Positions 18,688-27,959 of a DNA stretch of 64,000 bases are shown piece by piece. Made by a program: the position numbers and the translations under genes. Each line of letters opens with the position of its first letter. Position 1 is the first letter of the stretch. A model generated the notes under the pieces. The model saw only the letters and a list, made by a program, of their open reading frames with translations, was not told where the DNA came from and did no database searches. Location of the stretch: NCBI GenBank assembly GCA_020199775.1, contig JAIVJZ010000041.1, forward strand, positions 496,001 through 560,000, read 5' to 3'. The DNA is from Acidobacteriota bacterium. GTDB taxonomy: Bacteria; Acidobacteriota; Blastocatellia; Pyrinomonadales; Pyrinomonadaceae.

Positions 18688-21162
18688 TTAAAAACTGCGC
18701 CGGAAGAGGTAGGACATTTTGACGAAGAAGGTGCGGCCGTTGCGGCGGAAGCCGGGTTCGAGTTGGCCGGTGAAGCGGTTGAAGCCGTCGCGGTTGAGGT
18801 CGTCGTTGTAACCGGCGTAGAAGGCCGTGCCGGGGTTCGGCGTCCAGCCGAGGAGAAACTGGCCGCGCGCGTTCGCGGCGAGCGTGTCGTAATCGACGCG
18901 CGCGCGCAAGGCAATGAAGCGCGTGAACTGGTAGGTCGTGCGCAGGGTGACGATGTTCGTGTCGAAGGCGACGAGGCCGGTGTCGCGGCGCGTCATGCGG
19001 TTTTTCGTGTAGGAGAGCGAACTGTTGAGCGCGCTCGCCGGCTTGTAAGTCACGTCGAGACTGTATTGCAGGAGATTGGCCGCGCCGGGGTCGAGGGGTG
19101 CGTCCGGGTCGGCGAGCGCGGCGGGGCTGACGCGCGGGAATTTCCGGCCGTTGCCGAAATCGAAATCGAGTTGCCCCCAGCGATAGCCGAAGAAGTTGAA
19201 GAAGGAGAGTTTTTTATTGACGGTCGAGCCGCCGTAGGCGAAGACGTTTTTGAGCACCGAACCGCGCTCGGAGTTGTCGCCCGCGAACGCGCCCGCGCGC
19301 GCGGGGCTACGGTTCGCGCCGAACTCCGACTCGAAGACGCGCTCGTAGCCGCCGTTGTAACCGACGCGGAAGAACGTCTGGCGTTGGAAGTTTAAGCCGA
19401 ACTGAAACTCGTCGTTCCAGTTTTGCAGGTTGCCCGCCCAGTCGTGGTTGCCGCCGAGATAATTGTAGAGGCTGACGGAGACGATGCGCGCCTTCGGCTT
19501 CGGCTCGGTGTTGTAACTCAGGTTGAGGTTGTGGTTGTTGGTGTTGGTGCGGCGCGTGAAGCCCACGTCGGCGCGGTAGTCGCGCGTGCGCCCGACGCCG
19601 TTGACGTTGACGCTGAAGCGCCGCCCGCTCTTGTTGAGGTTGTAGGCGTAGGCGAAGCCACGGCCGTTGCGGTAGACAGACCGGTCGAGGTTCGGGTCGT
19701 AGAAGAAGCGGCGCGAATGCGTGCCGAGCACCTGCACGTCGAGCGTGGTCTGCCGGTCGAGACGGAAGCGACCGTCGAGGCCGCCGAGTTGGTTATGTTT
19801 CTCGACGAAGTTGTAACTCGTGGCGAGCAGGCCGATGGAGTGCTCGCGCCCCACGTCGCGCTTCAAACGCAGCACCGCGACCGTGGCGTTCTTATCCAGC
19901 ACGCGGTTGAACTGAAACTCGCCGCGCCGCGCCTCTTCCAGACGCCCGGCGTAGGCCGCCTCGCTCTCGCCCGCCTCTCTGGGCGCGCGCAGGGCTTGCA
20001 ACTCGTCCAACTTGTTTTCGCGTTCCTCTTCGCTGAAGTTGCCGGGCGCGTTGTCCGAGGCGACGAGCAGGCCGAAGGTGTTGCGGCCGCGCTTGCCCGT
20101 GAGTTTGACGGCCATGTCGGGATCGACGATGGCGCGCGTGTGGACGGCGGCGATCTGCGTGCGAAAGATTTCGATGCCTTCGAGAAAGAACGGCCGCTTC
20201 TCCTCGAAGAAGATCGGGAAGCGTTGGTTGGCCGTGACGACGGTCGCGTCGGCTTCGACCTGCGCGAAGTCCGGGTTCAAAGCGAAGTCGAGCGTAACGG
20301 TCGGCGTGATGCCGAACTTCGCGCTGAGGCCGGGGTCGAGTTCGACGGGCTGGTTGACGAAGCGGCCGGAGTCGAGCAGCGCGGGGTTGCGCGCGAGCGC
20401 GCTCGGCCGGATGGTGCGGACGCGCCGGCCCGTCTCCGAGACGGTGAGACTCGGAATCAGTTCGAGCGAGCGTTCGGTGGAGATGCCTTCAAGTCCGGTG
20501 AGGTGCCCGGCCTGATTGAGCGTGCCCGACTTGTCGCGCGAAATCGGCATCCACGAATCGATCTCGTCGTTGAAGCGGTCGATGTTGCGCCAGAGGTGGA
20601 AGCCCCAGAGTTTGTCCTTGCCCGCCTCGTAGCGCAAAGACTTGAAGGGAATCGCCACTTCGAGCGTCCAGCCGTCGGCCGTGAGCGTTCCCTTCGATTC
20701 CATCACGATGTCCACGCTGAAATCCGTTCCCTGTCCTTCGGTCATCACCCCGTCCTGCTGGATGCCGAGCGGGTTGAAGCCGAGCACGTAAGCCTTGCGC
20801 TGGTCGTTGAAGGTGTCGAGGAAGATACGCACGTTGTCTTCGCCGAACACGTTGTCGCGCTTGGCGACCGTGGCGCGCACCTTGCCCGGCTCGTCGTAAG
20901 CGCGCACGGCGAAATAGAGAAACTTCGCGTCGTAGCCGAGCCACGCCTCGGTCGCTTTCGAGGGCGCGATGTTGTCGCCCGGCTGAATCTGGTAGAAGTC
21001 CTTGAGGGCGACGGCGCGCTTCCAGACCTCTTCGTCCAACTTGCCGTCGATCACGGGCGCGGCGTCGAAGCGCGCGACGCGCACGGGCGCGGTCTTCTCC
21101 GGCGCGAGCGGCGCGCCGCCGGCGGTCTTCGGCGCGGCGGGCGCACCTGTTTTTCGTTTCAT
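18688..21162 (-). CDS. DUF5916 / CBM9-like outer-membrane protein
   Basis: 824 residues. An N-terminal carbohydrate-binding family 9-like domain (about 28-210: FDAAPVIDGKLDEEVWKRA, FLYFAVRAYDEPGKV, GWTLEVAIPFKSLRY) is followed by the DUF5916 region (FALNPDFAQVEADATVVTANQRF, then FFEEKRPFFLEGIEIF) and a long beta-barrel ending in the aromatic FRRSF. The ATG at 21162 has a GGAG about 7 bases upstream and an in-frame stop follows within five codons upstream, so the start is firm. No hydrophobic signal peptide is present (MKRKTGAPAAPKTAGG), which is unusual for this family. It is probably the last gene of the sigma operon starting at 26934. Confidence 0.88.
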   Translation of the reverse strand: MKRKTGAPAAPKTAGGAPLAPEKTAPVRVARFDAAPVIDGKLDEEVWKRAVALKDFYQIQPGDNIAPSKATEAWLGYDAKFLYFAVRAYDEPGKVRATVAKRDNVFGEDNVRIFLDTFNDQRKAYVLGFNPLGIQQDGVMTEGQGTDFSVDIVMESKGTLTADGWTLEVAIPFKSLRYEAGKDKLWGFHLWRNIDRFNDEIDSWMPISRDKSGTLNQAGHLTGLEGISTERSLELIPSLTVSETGRRVRTIRPSALARNPALLDSGRFVNQPVELDPGLSAKFGITPTVTLDFALNPDFAQVEADATVVTANQRFPIFFEEKRPFFLEGIEIFRTQIAAVHTRAIVDPDMAVKLTGKRGRNTFGLLVASDNAPGNFSEEERENKLDELQALRAPREAGESEAAYAGRLEEARRGEFQFNRVLDKNATVAVLRLKRDVGREHSIGLLATSYNFVEKHNQLGGLDGRFRLDRQTTLDVQVLGTHSRRFFYDPNLDRSVYRNGRGFAYAYNLNKSGRRFSVNVNGVGRTRDYRADVGFTRRTNTNNHNLNLSYNTEPKPKARIVSVSLYNYLGGNHDWAGNLQNWNDEFQFGLNFQRQTFFRVGYNGGYERVFESEFGANRSPARAGAFAGDNSERGSVLKNVFAYGGSTVNKKLSFFNFFGYRWGQLDFDFGNGRKFPRVSPAALADPDAPLDPGAANLLQYSLDVTYKPASALNSSLSYTKNRMTRRDTGLVAFDTNIVTLRTTYQFTRFIALRARVDYDTLAANARGQFLLGWTPNPGTAFYAGYNDDLNRDGFNRFTGQLEPGFRRNGRTFFVKMSYLFRRSF

Positions 21163-21309
21163 GTCGAATCTCCGTCACGCCGGAAAAGCGTCCGGCATTT
21201 TCGCGCACACTTCTCCCGCATCTGCCGGAAGCGTTCGTCGGCAGACCGCGTGTTCTATTTAGTTTCGCGCTTGAATCCCGGGCGGCGTACTCATCTCACG
21301 CCGTCGCCC

Positions 21310-21771
21310 TCAGTTCGTGTCGAGGCGGTAGAAGATGCTTGTGAAGGTCATATCCTCAAACTCAACTTCGACGTTTTCCACTATGATGCCGAAGGAGCTT
21401 TCGCCGTTCATAATCCGGTTGGCGAACGTGGCCTCGAACTCTTTCGTCGTGCCGTCCGAATAGACACGCGTGGCCGTCAGCCGCGCGCCCGCGAGACGGA
21501 TGTCCCGCAGCGTCGCGCGGCGTTTGCCCTCCTGACTCGTGACGGAGAGTGTGCCGTCAGCAGTCGCCGCGACCTCAAGATAATAGTCGGGCATGATGCC
21601 GACGTAGCGACCCGCGTATTCTTCGACCCGCTGTTTGACGACCGGCTCGAAGCGTTTCTCTTTCTTCTTGTTCTTCAACTTCTGCCCGCCGGAGACGGGC
21701 GCGGCGACAAGCAACGCGAACACGGCCAACAACGCCATGGTGGCGGCGGCGAGAGTTTTCTGTGACTTCAT
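21310..21771 (-). CDS. Small secreted protein of unknown function
   Basis: 153 residues with a clear signal peptide (MKSQKTLAAATMALLAVFAL...VSGG). The mature part has a lysine-rich start, then a strand-rich domain (YAGRYVGIMPDYYLEVAA, TLSVTSQEGKRRATLRDI, FGIIVENVEVEFEDMTFT). It begins 6 bases after the stop of the HEAT gene, so it is co-transcribed. I do not recognise the family; it resembles small beta-barrel domains of the DUF3471/lipocalin kind only in general pattern. Confidence 0.75.
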   Translation of the reverse strand: MKSQKTLAAATMALLAVFALLVAAPVSGGQKLKNKKKEKRFEPVVKQRVEEYAGRYVGIMPDYYLEVAATADGTLSVTSQEGKRRATLRDIRLAGARLTATRVYSDGTTKEFEATFANRIMNGESSFGIIVENVEVEFEDMTFTSIFYRLDTN

Positions 21772-21777
21772 CCCGTT

Positions 21778-23430
21778 TTACTCCTTTTCGCTCCTGAGCA
21801 GTTCGCGGAAAAATTCGAGTGCGCGCGGGTCGCCCGATTCGCCGAGGACGTGGATGGCGCGGCGGCGCACCTGTTGGTTGGGGTGCGTGCGCGCGACCTT
21901 GATGAGCACCGGCACGCTCTCTGCGGCCGGGCGTTCGCTGATGGCGTGGACGGCCTGCATCTGCACCTGCGTCTCCGCGCTCGGACTCTCGACCGTCTCG
22001 CGCAACAGATCGAGACTGCGCTTTCCGGCGCGCGCGCCGATCATGTGGATGGCGTGGCGGCGCAAGTCGGCGCTCGTGCCCGCGCCGCCGCGCGCCACTT
22101 CAAAGAGTTTGTCTTCGGCCTGCACGCTCTTCATCTCGGCGAAGACGTGGAGGAGTTGACGCCGCACGTCGTTGCTCTGCTCCGTGTCGTAAAGTTTGAG
22201 CAACTCGCCGACCATCGCTTCGCCTTTGATGTCGGCGAGCAGGTGGATGGCGTGGCGGCGCATGTTCGGGGTGTTGCCCGTGCGCGCGATCTCAAGAATT
22301 TTCCCCCGCGCGCGGGGCGTGTCGATCTCATGGAGGGCGTGGAGTACGGCGCGGCGCACGTCCTCGGTTTGATCGCCGGCGAAGATGCCCATCAGGTCGT
22401 CGATCACCGCGTCGCGCCCGTGGTTGCCGAGCGCGTGGACGGCCGCGCGGCGCGATTGCTTGTCCGCATCGGTCTTCGCCACTTTCAGGAGAAACGCCGC
22501 CGCGCCTTCGCGGTTCTCGTTGTTCGAGACGGCGTTAATGATGCCGCGTTTGACTTCGTGCCGCGTGGACTGCGACAAGCCATCGTAGAGACTCTGGAGC
22601 GTCGAGAGAGCGGCGCGGTCGCGGCTCGCGCCGATGGCGTGCGCGGCCTGCCGGCGCAACTCGTCCTTCTCGCCCTCGTTGCGCACGATGTCGGCCAAGA
22701 ACTGAGTCTCGCCGCCAATCTGGCCGATCCAGTAGACGGCGGTCGAGCGCACTTTCGGGTCGCTCGAAGACTTGACGAACCCCTTGAGCGTCCCGGCCAC
22801 TCGCGCGTCGTCGTGCAAGCCGATGGCGAGCGTGGCGTGCTGGTTGAGCAGACCCGCGCCGGTGGTCGAGGCGGGCGCGGGCGTGGATTCGGCAAGCCCG
22901 CGCAGGTAATTCAAACTCTCCTCGTTGCCCGCGCGCCCCAGCCAGTAGACGGGATAGCCGCTGTATTCGCGCTTGCGGTCGAGGTTGTAAATCTCCAGAC
23001 GCGTGACGGCCGCAGCGTCCGCTTCGCGCAGGACGAAGACCGCGAGGTTGCGCGTCTCGACCGTCATGCCGTTGGAGGTGCCGACGAAGACGGTCGTGCC
23101 GCCGCTGGTATTCATCGAGCCGTGAAACTCGCCGCCGTTCGGGTCGACGGCCACGCCGGGTCGCACGTCGAACGAGTAGGCCGACCAGTAAGGCGTGCGC
23201 GCCGAACGAGAGCGCGTGCTCGCCGCGTCGAGTTTCGCACGCAAGTCCGCGCCTTCGACCGGGATGAAACTCGAACTTTGCGCGGCGACCGCAGCAGCGG
23301 CGGCCGTTCCCGCCGCAGCCCGGTTCGTGGCCGCCGCCGCCGCCGCCGCGTTGCCGGGGTGCGCGCAGGCCGAATTGCCGAACAGGGACAGACCGATCAA
23401 CAGAGAGCCGAACGTGAATGATCTACGCAT
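21778..23430 (-). CDS. Secreted HEAT-repeat protein
   Basis: 550 residues. The N-terminus MRRSFTFGSLLIGLSLFGNSACAHPG is a signal peptide and could be a lipoprotein signal (NSAC is a weak lipobox). An alanine-rich linker leads to a small domain, and about residues 200-550 hold nine or so HEAT repeats (VRRAVLHALHEIDTPRARGKI, MRRHAIHLLADIKGEAMVGEL, VRRRAIHVLGESGDPRALEFF). The repeats are close in sequence to those of the next gene, which suggests duplication. It probably binds a partner protein in the periplasm. No enzymatic motif is seen. Confidence 0.87.
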   Translation of the reverse strand: MRRSFTFGSLLIGLSLFGNSACAHPGNAAAAAAATNRAAAGTAAAAAVAAQSSSFIPVEGADLRAKLDAASTRSRSARTPYWSAYSFDVRPGVAVDPNGGEFHGSMNTSGGTTVFVGTSNGMTVETRNLAVFVLREADAAAVTRLEIYNLDRKREYSGYPVYWLGRAGNEESLNYLRGLAESTPAPASTTGAGLLNQHATLAIGLHDDARVAGTLKGFVKSSSDPKVRSTAVYWIGQIGGETQFLADIVRNEGEKDELRRQAAHAIGASRDRAALSTLQSLYDGLSQSTRHEVKRGIINAVSNNENREGAAAFLLKVAKTDADKQSRRAAVHALGNHGRDAVIDDLMGIFAGDQTEDVRRAVLHALHEIDTPRARGKILEIARTGNTPNMRRHAIHLLADIKGEAMVGELLKLYDTEQSNDVRRQLLHVFAEMKSVQAEDKLFEVARGGAGTSADLRRHAIHMIGARAGKRSLDLLRETVESPSAETQVQMQAVHAISERPAAESVPVLIKVARTHPNQQVRRRAIHVLGESGDPRALEFFRELLRSEKE

Positions 23431-23531
23431 GATGAATTCCTTTCAAATGGGGGACGGGGATGACGGCAAATTAGTTTCAGCGTTAGTTGCGGCGGAGCGG
23501 CGTTTTCGTCCCCCGCCTTCGACCTCGCTCT

Positions 23532-25097
23532 CTAGGGTTTCAGAATCTCTTCGAGAAAACGCAACGCGTCAGGGTCTCTGCTCTCGCCGATTTGCCGTAT
23601 GGCCTGACGGCGCAAATCGAGCGAGGCGTCTGAGCGCGCGACCTGCATCAGTTTGCGCAGGGCGGTCTTGTGCCCGGATTCGGCGAACGCGTTGAGCAAG
23701 ACGCGTTTGATGTCGGGGTTCTGTTCGGCGTCGTAGATCGAGATCAGCAGTTCGACGGTCTGCACGTCGTTGCGGCGTTCGGCGATGCGTTTGATGACGG
23801 TGCGGCGCAGGGTGACGTTCTCCGCGGGGTTGCGCGCGATCTCGTAGAGTTTGACCGTGGCGCGCGGGCTGTTCATGTCGGAGAAGGCATGGAGGATTTC
23901 GCGCTTCACGTCCGCGTCGCGCTCCGTCTGGTAGACACGCATCAACTCGTCGAGTATGGCTTCGCTGTTCTTCTCGCCGAGACGGCGGATCGCGAACTTG
24001 CGCAACTCCGGGCCGTCGCCGCTGCGCGCCACTTCGAGCAGCTTCGAGAGGGCGCGCGGGTCGCCCGACTCCGAGAAGGCGTTGAGCAGACGCTTGCGAA
24101 TTTCGACGGTGCGGTCGGCGTCGTAGAGGCGGACGAGGTTGTCGAACGCGTCCCTGCGCTCGCTGAGACGGCTGATGGCGGTCTTGCGCAGTTCGATCTC
24201 TCCGCCCGCGTTCTGCGCGATCTCAAGGAGTTTCGCGGCGGCGCGCGCGCCGTCCATTTCGGCGAGCGCGTGGAGCACCTGCCGCTTGATGTTCGGGTCG
24301 GGGTCAGCCGAATAGATGCGCATGAGTTCGTCCATCACGACCTCGCCGCCCGCTTCGCCGAGACGGTGGATGGCCGTTCGCCGGAGCTTCGCGTCCGGCT
24401 GGTTGCGCGCGATGTCGAGCAGGATGGGGACGGCCTGTTTGCCGCCGTGCGCGCCGAGCAGCGAGACGGCCGACTCCTTCATGCGGCGGCTCGCCGTCGA
24501 GTTGGGCTTCAACCAATCGGCGACGAAGCCGAGCGCGCGTTCCGGGTTTGACTCGAAGAGACTCTGCAAAGCGATGATCTTGAGTTCCTCGTTCTCATTG
24601 CCGAGCGCGTCGTCGATGATCTTGGGCTGGCCGAGCGCGGGCGCGAGTTCGGTGAGCATCGCGTCGGCCTCTTCGCGCCAGCCCGAACGCTCGTGCTCTT
24701 TGATCAGACGCTTGAGAGCTTTGGCCGCCTCTTTCGTGTTGCCCTGACGCTTGAGGGCGTACGCGTACCAGTAGAGCGCGGCGTCCACGTCGTTGTCGCG
24801 CGGGTAGGTGTCGATGAAACGGCGGAACGCCTCGGCGGCCTTCGCCCATTCCTCGTTCTCGATCATGTCGCGCCCCGCGCGAAACATTTTCATCGCGGGC
24901 GTGTTGCCCGTCTGCACGAAGCGGTTGAGCTTGGCGAGGTCTTGATTCGCGCCGCGTGCGACCGCCCCGCGCGTAAGCCACGCGCCGGAGGCGAAGACGA
25001 AGAGGGCGGCGCACGCCAGCAGCAGGGCGAAGCTGTTCGCGCGCCTCGTCAGGAGCGGGCGCAAGCGGCGCGCGTGTTTGTCGAGTGTGTGTGACAT
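23532..25097 (-). CDS. Membrane-anchored TPR/HEAT-repeat protein
   Basis: 521 residues. One membrane helix at about 23-42 (FALLLACAALFVFASGAWL), a YbgF/TPR-like segment at about 65-150 (WAKAAEAFRRFIDTYPRDND), then HEAT repeats to the end (LRRTAIHRLGEAGGEVVMDEL, IKRQVLHALAEMDGARAAAKL). The start at 25097 is followed by basic residues before the helix, as expected for an anchor. It begins 23 bases after the anti-sigma gene and precedes the related HEAT gene at 21778. Likely an envelope scaffold controlled by the adjacent sigma pair. Confidence 0.87.
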   Translation of the reverse strand: MSHTLDKHARRLRPLLTRRANSFALLLACAALFVFASGAWLTRGAVARGANQDLAKLNRFVQTGNTPAMKMFRAGRDMIENEEWAKAAEAFRRFIDTYPRDNDVDAALYWYAYALKRQGNTKEAAKALKRLIKEHERSGWREEADAMLTELAPALGQPKIIDDALGNENEELKIIALQSLFESNPERALGFVADWLKPNSTASRRMKESAVSLLGAHGGKQAVPILLDIARNQPDAKLRRTAIHRLGEAGGEVVMDELMRIYSADPDPNIKRQVLHALAEMDGARAAAKLLEIAQNAGGEIELRKTAISRLSERRDAFDNLVRLYDADRTVEIRKRLLNAFSESGDPRALSKLLEVARSGDGPELRKFAIRRLGEKNSEAILDELMRVYQTERDADVKREILHAFSDMNSPRATVKLYEIARNPAENVTLRRTVIKRIAERRNDVQTVELLISIYDAEQNPDIKRVLLNAFAESGHKTALRKLMQVARSDASLDLRRQAIRQIGESRDPDALRFLEEILKP

Positions 25098-25120
25098 GTG
25101 GGTAACTTTGAGTCCTCTGA

Positions 25121-26353
25121 TTAATAAGAGCGCGCGGAGGCAGATTCGACCGCGCTGATTTGGAGCATGGCGACGAGGTTCTTCCGGCGCATGCGTTCGT
25201 TGATCTCTCTCACGTCTGCGGGCGCGGGCTTGTCCGGCAGGTTGGCGATGTCGATCAGGATCGGCTCAAGACTGTCGAGCAGAGATTCGACGGGCAGGTT
25301 GCCGCGACTGGCCGCCTCGCGCCGGAGCACGATGTTCTCGTAGAGCAATTTTTTGGAACGCTGTTTTTCGTAGGCGAGGTCGGACGAGGCGCGGCGTCCG
25401 GCGTCGGCGGGGCGGGCGTTGCGGAACGAACGCAAAAGCAACTGCGCCTGTTCGACGTGGCGCGCGGTCTTCGACTCTCTCGTCGTATCCGCCACTCCCG
25501 CTTCTTCCGTAACGCGCCGCGCCGCGTCGTTATCGCCCGCGTCGTTATCGCCCGCGTCGCTTGCGCCGACGCCGCTCTCGACGGCCGCGACATCATTTCT
25601 CGCCGACTCCGCAACGCGCGCTTCCGGTTCCGGCCGGTTGAAATTCGCGGGCGTTGACGCCGACTTCGGAACACCGCCGCGCGCATGCTCGCCGCGCCGC
25701 ACATTTGCGAGTCTCCTCCGGCGTCCGCTCGTGGCATTCAAAGATTCTTTCAAAGATTCTTTCAAAGATTCTTCCAAAGATTCTTCGCCCGCTTGCTTTT
25801 GATTATCTCCGGCGGCCTTGTCGCCGCCGACGGGTTTGCTCGCGCTCGCCGTCAAGTCATGCGGCGCGGGCGGCGGCGTGATTGAAGCCGCAGTAGTAGA
25901 CGAACTGTTGTTGCTGTTGTTGGCGTGCGCGGGCGTCGGATTGTTCGACACGACTTCCGCGGACGGGCGGCGCGAACTCATCAGAGAAACGACGCCGACC
26001 GCGACGCCGACCAGCAGCAACAGCAACGCGGCCAACCCGGCGCGGCCGAGTAGCGGCAGGCCGAACACACCCGCGAAACTTTCGCGGCGGCGGGGTGTCG
26101 GCGCGGCCGACGCGTGTTCGAGTCCGGTCGCGTTGCCTCCTGCCGCGAGTATGCGTTTGAGCGCGCGCTGCCGTGCGAAGGCGTCGGGTTCGAGCGGGTA
26201 TTCGGCGAGTTGTCGCCTGAGCAGGAGGAAATCCGCGCGTGCCGATTGGCAGTCGGCGCAGAGGTCGAGGTGTCTCTCGGTCTCGCGCGCTTCCGCCGGC
26301 GGCAGTTCGCCGTCGATCAAGAGCGAGACTTTTTGTGTCCAGACGCATTTCAT
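25121..26353 (-). CDS. Anti-sigma factor, zinc-finger type, membrane-anchored
   Basis: 410 residues from the ATG at 26353 (MKCVWTQKVSLLIDGELPPA). The ORF-track start adds 28 residues without support. The zinc-finger signature is HLDLCADC (H-x3-C-x2-C, about residues 28-35). One membrane helix lies near 100-125 (LAALLLLLVGVAVGVVSLMS). The extracytoplasmic part is long and low in complexity, with Asn/Ser/Thr runs and repeated EESLKESL units. It starts 35 bases after the sigma gene and is its likely partner. Confidence 0.9.
   Translation of the reverse strand: MKCVWTQKVSLLIDGELPPAEARETERHLDLCADCQSARADFLLLRRQLAEYPLEPDAFARQRALKRILAAGGNATGLEHASAAPTPRRRESFAGVFGLPLLGRAGLAALLLLLVGVAVGVVSLMSSRRPSAEVVSNNPTPAHANNSNNSSSTTAASITPPPAPHDLTASASKPVGGDKAAGDNQKQAGEESLEESLKESLKESLNATSGRRRRLANVRRGEHARGGVPKSASTPANFNRPEPEARVAESARNDVAAVESGVGASDAGDNDAGDNDAARRVTEEAGVADTTRESKTARHVEQAQLLLRSFRNARPADAGRRASSDLAYEKQRSKKLLYENIVLRREAASRGNLPVESLLDSLEPILIDIANLPDKPAPADVREINERMRRKNLVAMLQISAVESASARSY
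25739..25786. repeat. Four tandem 12-base repeats inside the anti-sigma gene
   Basis: CAAAGATTCTTT is repeated four times (the last two copies end in TTC). It encodes a KESL/EESL run in the extracytoplasmic linker. The unit keeps the frame, and its A+T-rich composition stands out from the gene. Confidence 0.85.
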
Positions 26354-26388
26354 AGTTGTTAGCCCTTGAGACTTCCCCGTCCGCCGCT

Positions 26389-26934
26389 TCACCCGGCGGC
26401 CTTCTCGCGCGCCGGCGCGTGCTGTCGTTTGCCCCAACGCTCGCGCAAGGCCGTGCGCGCGCGGAAGAGATCGACTTTGACCTTGCTCTCGGAGACGCCG
26501 AGCACCTGCGCGATCTCGACGTAGCTCAACTCTTCCTGCTCGCGCAGGAGCAGGGCGGCGCGCTGTTGTTCGGGGAGCGTCTTGAGCATGTCCGCCACCA
26601 GACCTTTGCGCTCGGCCATCTCGAATTCCTCTTCCGGCGTCGGCACGTGGACGCGGAACACGTCAACCACACGGCCGAAGAGTCGCTGGCGCGTGCTCCT
26701 CTTGTTCAACTCGTTGAGGGCGAAATTGCGCGCCACGCGGTAGAGCCAGAAGCGCGCCTCGCCTTCCGGCAAACTACGCAGACCTTTATGGTGCAACTGC
26801 AAAAAGCTGTCCTGCGCGATCTCCTGCGCGATGCCGACCGCGCCGCGCCCCCCCAGCAGGCACTCTAAAAAACGGCACAGGCTTGGGTAGAACTCGTGGA
26901 ACATGATCGCAAACTCGTCTTCTTCGCTCGCCAT
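26389..26934 (-). CDS. ECF RNA polymerase sigma factor
   Basis: 181 residues. Region 2 reads IAQEIAQDSFLQLHHKG and EARFWLYRVARNFALNEL. Region 4 reads LPEQQRAALLLREQEELSYVEIAQVLGVSES..VKVDLFRARTALRE. It heads the operon that continues through an anti-sigma factor, two HEAT proteins, a small secreted protein and the DUF5916 barrel. The upstream 161-base spacer holds the first copy of the 37-base hairpin. Confidence 0.93.
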   Translation of the reverse strand: MASEEDEFAIMFHEFYPSLCRFLECLLGGRGAVGIAQEIAQDSFLQLHHKGLRSLPEGEARFWLYRVARNFALNELNKRSTRQRLFGRVVDVFRVHVPTPEEEFEMAERKGLVADMLKTLPEQQRAALLLREQEELSYVEIAQVLGVSESKVKVDLFRARTALRERWGKRQHAPAREKAAG

Positions 26935-27008
26935 ATAAACACTGTACGCCCACTAAAACAGGCGGGGGCGGGAAAAGTTACAAATATTTTTCGGGGGCGT
27001 GAAGGATG

Positions 27009-27090
27009 AACGATGAACGCGGAACGATGAACGATGAACTGAAAGTAACTTGTCTTTCATTCATCGTTCATCGTTCCGCGTTCATCGTTT
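27009..27090. repeat. Dispersed hairpin element, copy 1
   Basis: Left arm 27009-27045 and right arm 27054-27090 are reverse complements apart from one extra base, with an 8-base loop. The arms contain the core GAACGCGGAACGATGAACGA and are themselves made of short direct repeats of CGATGAA. The element ends 5 bases from the stop of the TorD-like gene. Copies 2 and 3 are at 37681 and 51088. Confidence 0.9.
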
Positions 27091-27095
27091 CTTCT

Positions 27096-27959
27096 CTATG
27101 TTTCCGCGTCGGCCGCAACCTTGAGTTCTTCCAGCAGTCGCGCCGAGGCGTCGGCCTTCGCTTCCCACGCGCGCGCGCAGACGGCGAGCGGGGCGGGTTC
27201 GAGCCGGTGGCGTTCGCTCCAATTGTGAGCCTCGCGCGCGAGCCAGCCGAGCACGCCGCGCGCGTCCTGCGCGAAGAGGGATTCGAGGACGTACTTGCGT
27301 TCACCGGCGCGCAGGCCGAGCGAGAGCGTGCGCGCGGCGCGGCTCAAATCAGACCGCGTGAGAATCATCCCGCTGCGCGCCGGACTCAGGAGCGTCTGCA
27401 AAAATTCCGCCGTCTCGCCCGCACGCGGGTCGATGAGCCCGGCCGCTTCGCGCAGGTGCAGAGGGAGTTGCGGCGGCGCAGCGGTCGCGCGCGCTTCCTC
27501 GCGCAGCGCGTCCCGAAGCGTCTCGCCCCAACGGCGGTAAAACGGCGTGGCGATCTCGTGCAACTTGGAGAGGTAGGCGGGCAGCCAACTGAGCAGGTGC
27601 TCCCACAGATATGCGGCGCGGGCGCGTCGCCAACTCTCGCGCGGCGCGGCGTCGTCGGCGTCCGCTTCGAGTTCGGAGAGGTGCGCGTAGAGGGCGAGCA
27701 TGACGGAGAGGTGGTCGGGTTCGGCGGGCGGCATCTGCGAGAGCGCGCGCCAGAAGCCCGCCACGCGGTCGCGCGCTTCGCCGCCGAGCATCCCCTCCGC
27801 GCCGAGATAGACGGAGGCGTAAGGGTAGAGTTGGAAGACGAAAATCTCCGTGTACTCGCTCGCCGCGGGAAGCGCGCCGAGTTCGAGCGCGGCGGCGATG
27901 CTTGCCGTCTCATGCGACGGCGGCTCTGCGAAGACGGCGAGTGCGCGAAACAGTTCCAT
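27096..27959 (-). CDS. TorD/DmsD-like molybdoenzyme chaperone
   Basis: 287 residues from the ATG at 27959 (MELFRALAVFAEPPSHE), which shares one base with the TGA of the molybdopterin oxidoreductase gene. The protein is all-helical, with the family pattern YPYASVYLG..EGMLGGEARDRVAGFWRAL, DHLSVMLALYAHL and a second half rich in W and L (LWEHLLSWLPAYLSKL). TorD-family chaperones bind the apo catalytic subunit and help load the molybdenum cofactor. The direct coupling supports that role. It is longer than TorD (about 200 residues), with a C-terminal extension. Confidence 0.82.
   Translation of the reverse strand: MELFRALAVFAEPPSHETASIAAALELGALPAASEYTEIFVFQLYPYASVYLGAEGMLGGEARDRVAGFWRALSQMPPAEPDHLSVMLALYAHLSELEADADDAAPRESWRRARAAYLWEHLLSWLPAYLSKLHEIATPFYRRWGETLRDALREEARATAAPPQLPLHLREAAGLIDPRAGETAEFLQTLLSPARSGMILTRSDLSRAARTLSLGLRAGERKYVLESLFAQDARGVLGWLAREAHNWSERHRLEPAPLAVCARAWEAKADASARLLEELKVAADAET

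Noticed and set aside
19423-21765. Plus-strand ORF of 780 codons
   Set aside because: Antisense to the DUF5916 gene and the next small gene; only compositionally open.
25739-25786. Short tandem repeats as a CRISPR array
   Set aside because: The units are contiguous, in frame in a coding region and have no spacers.
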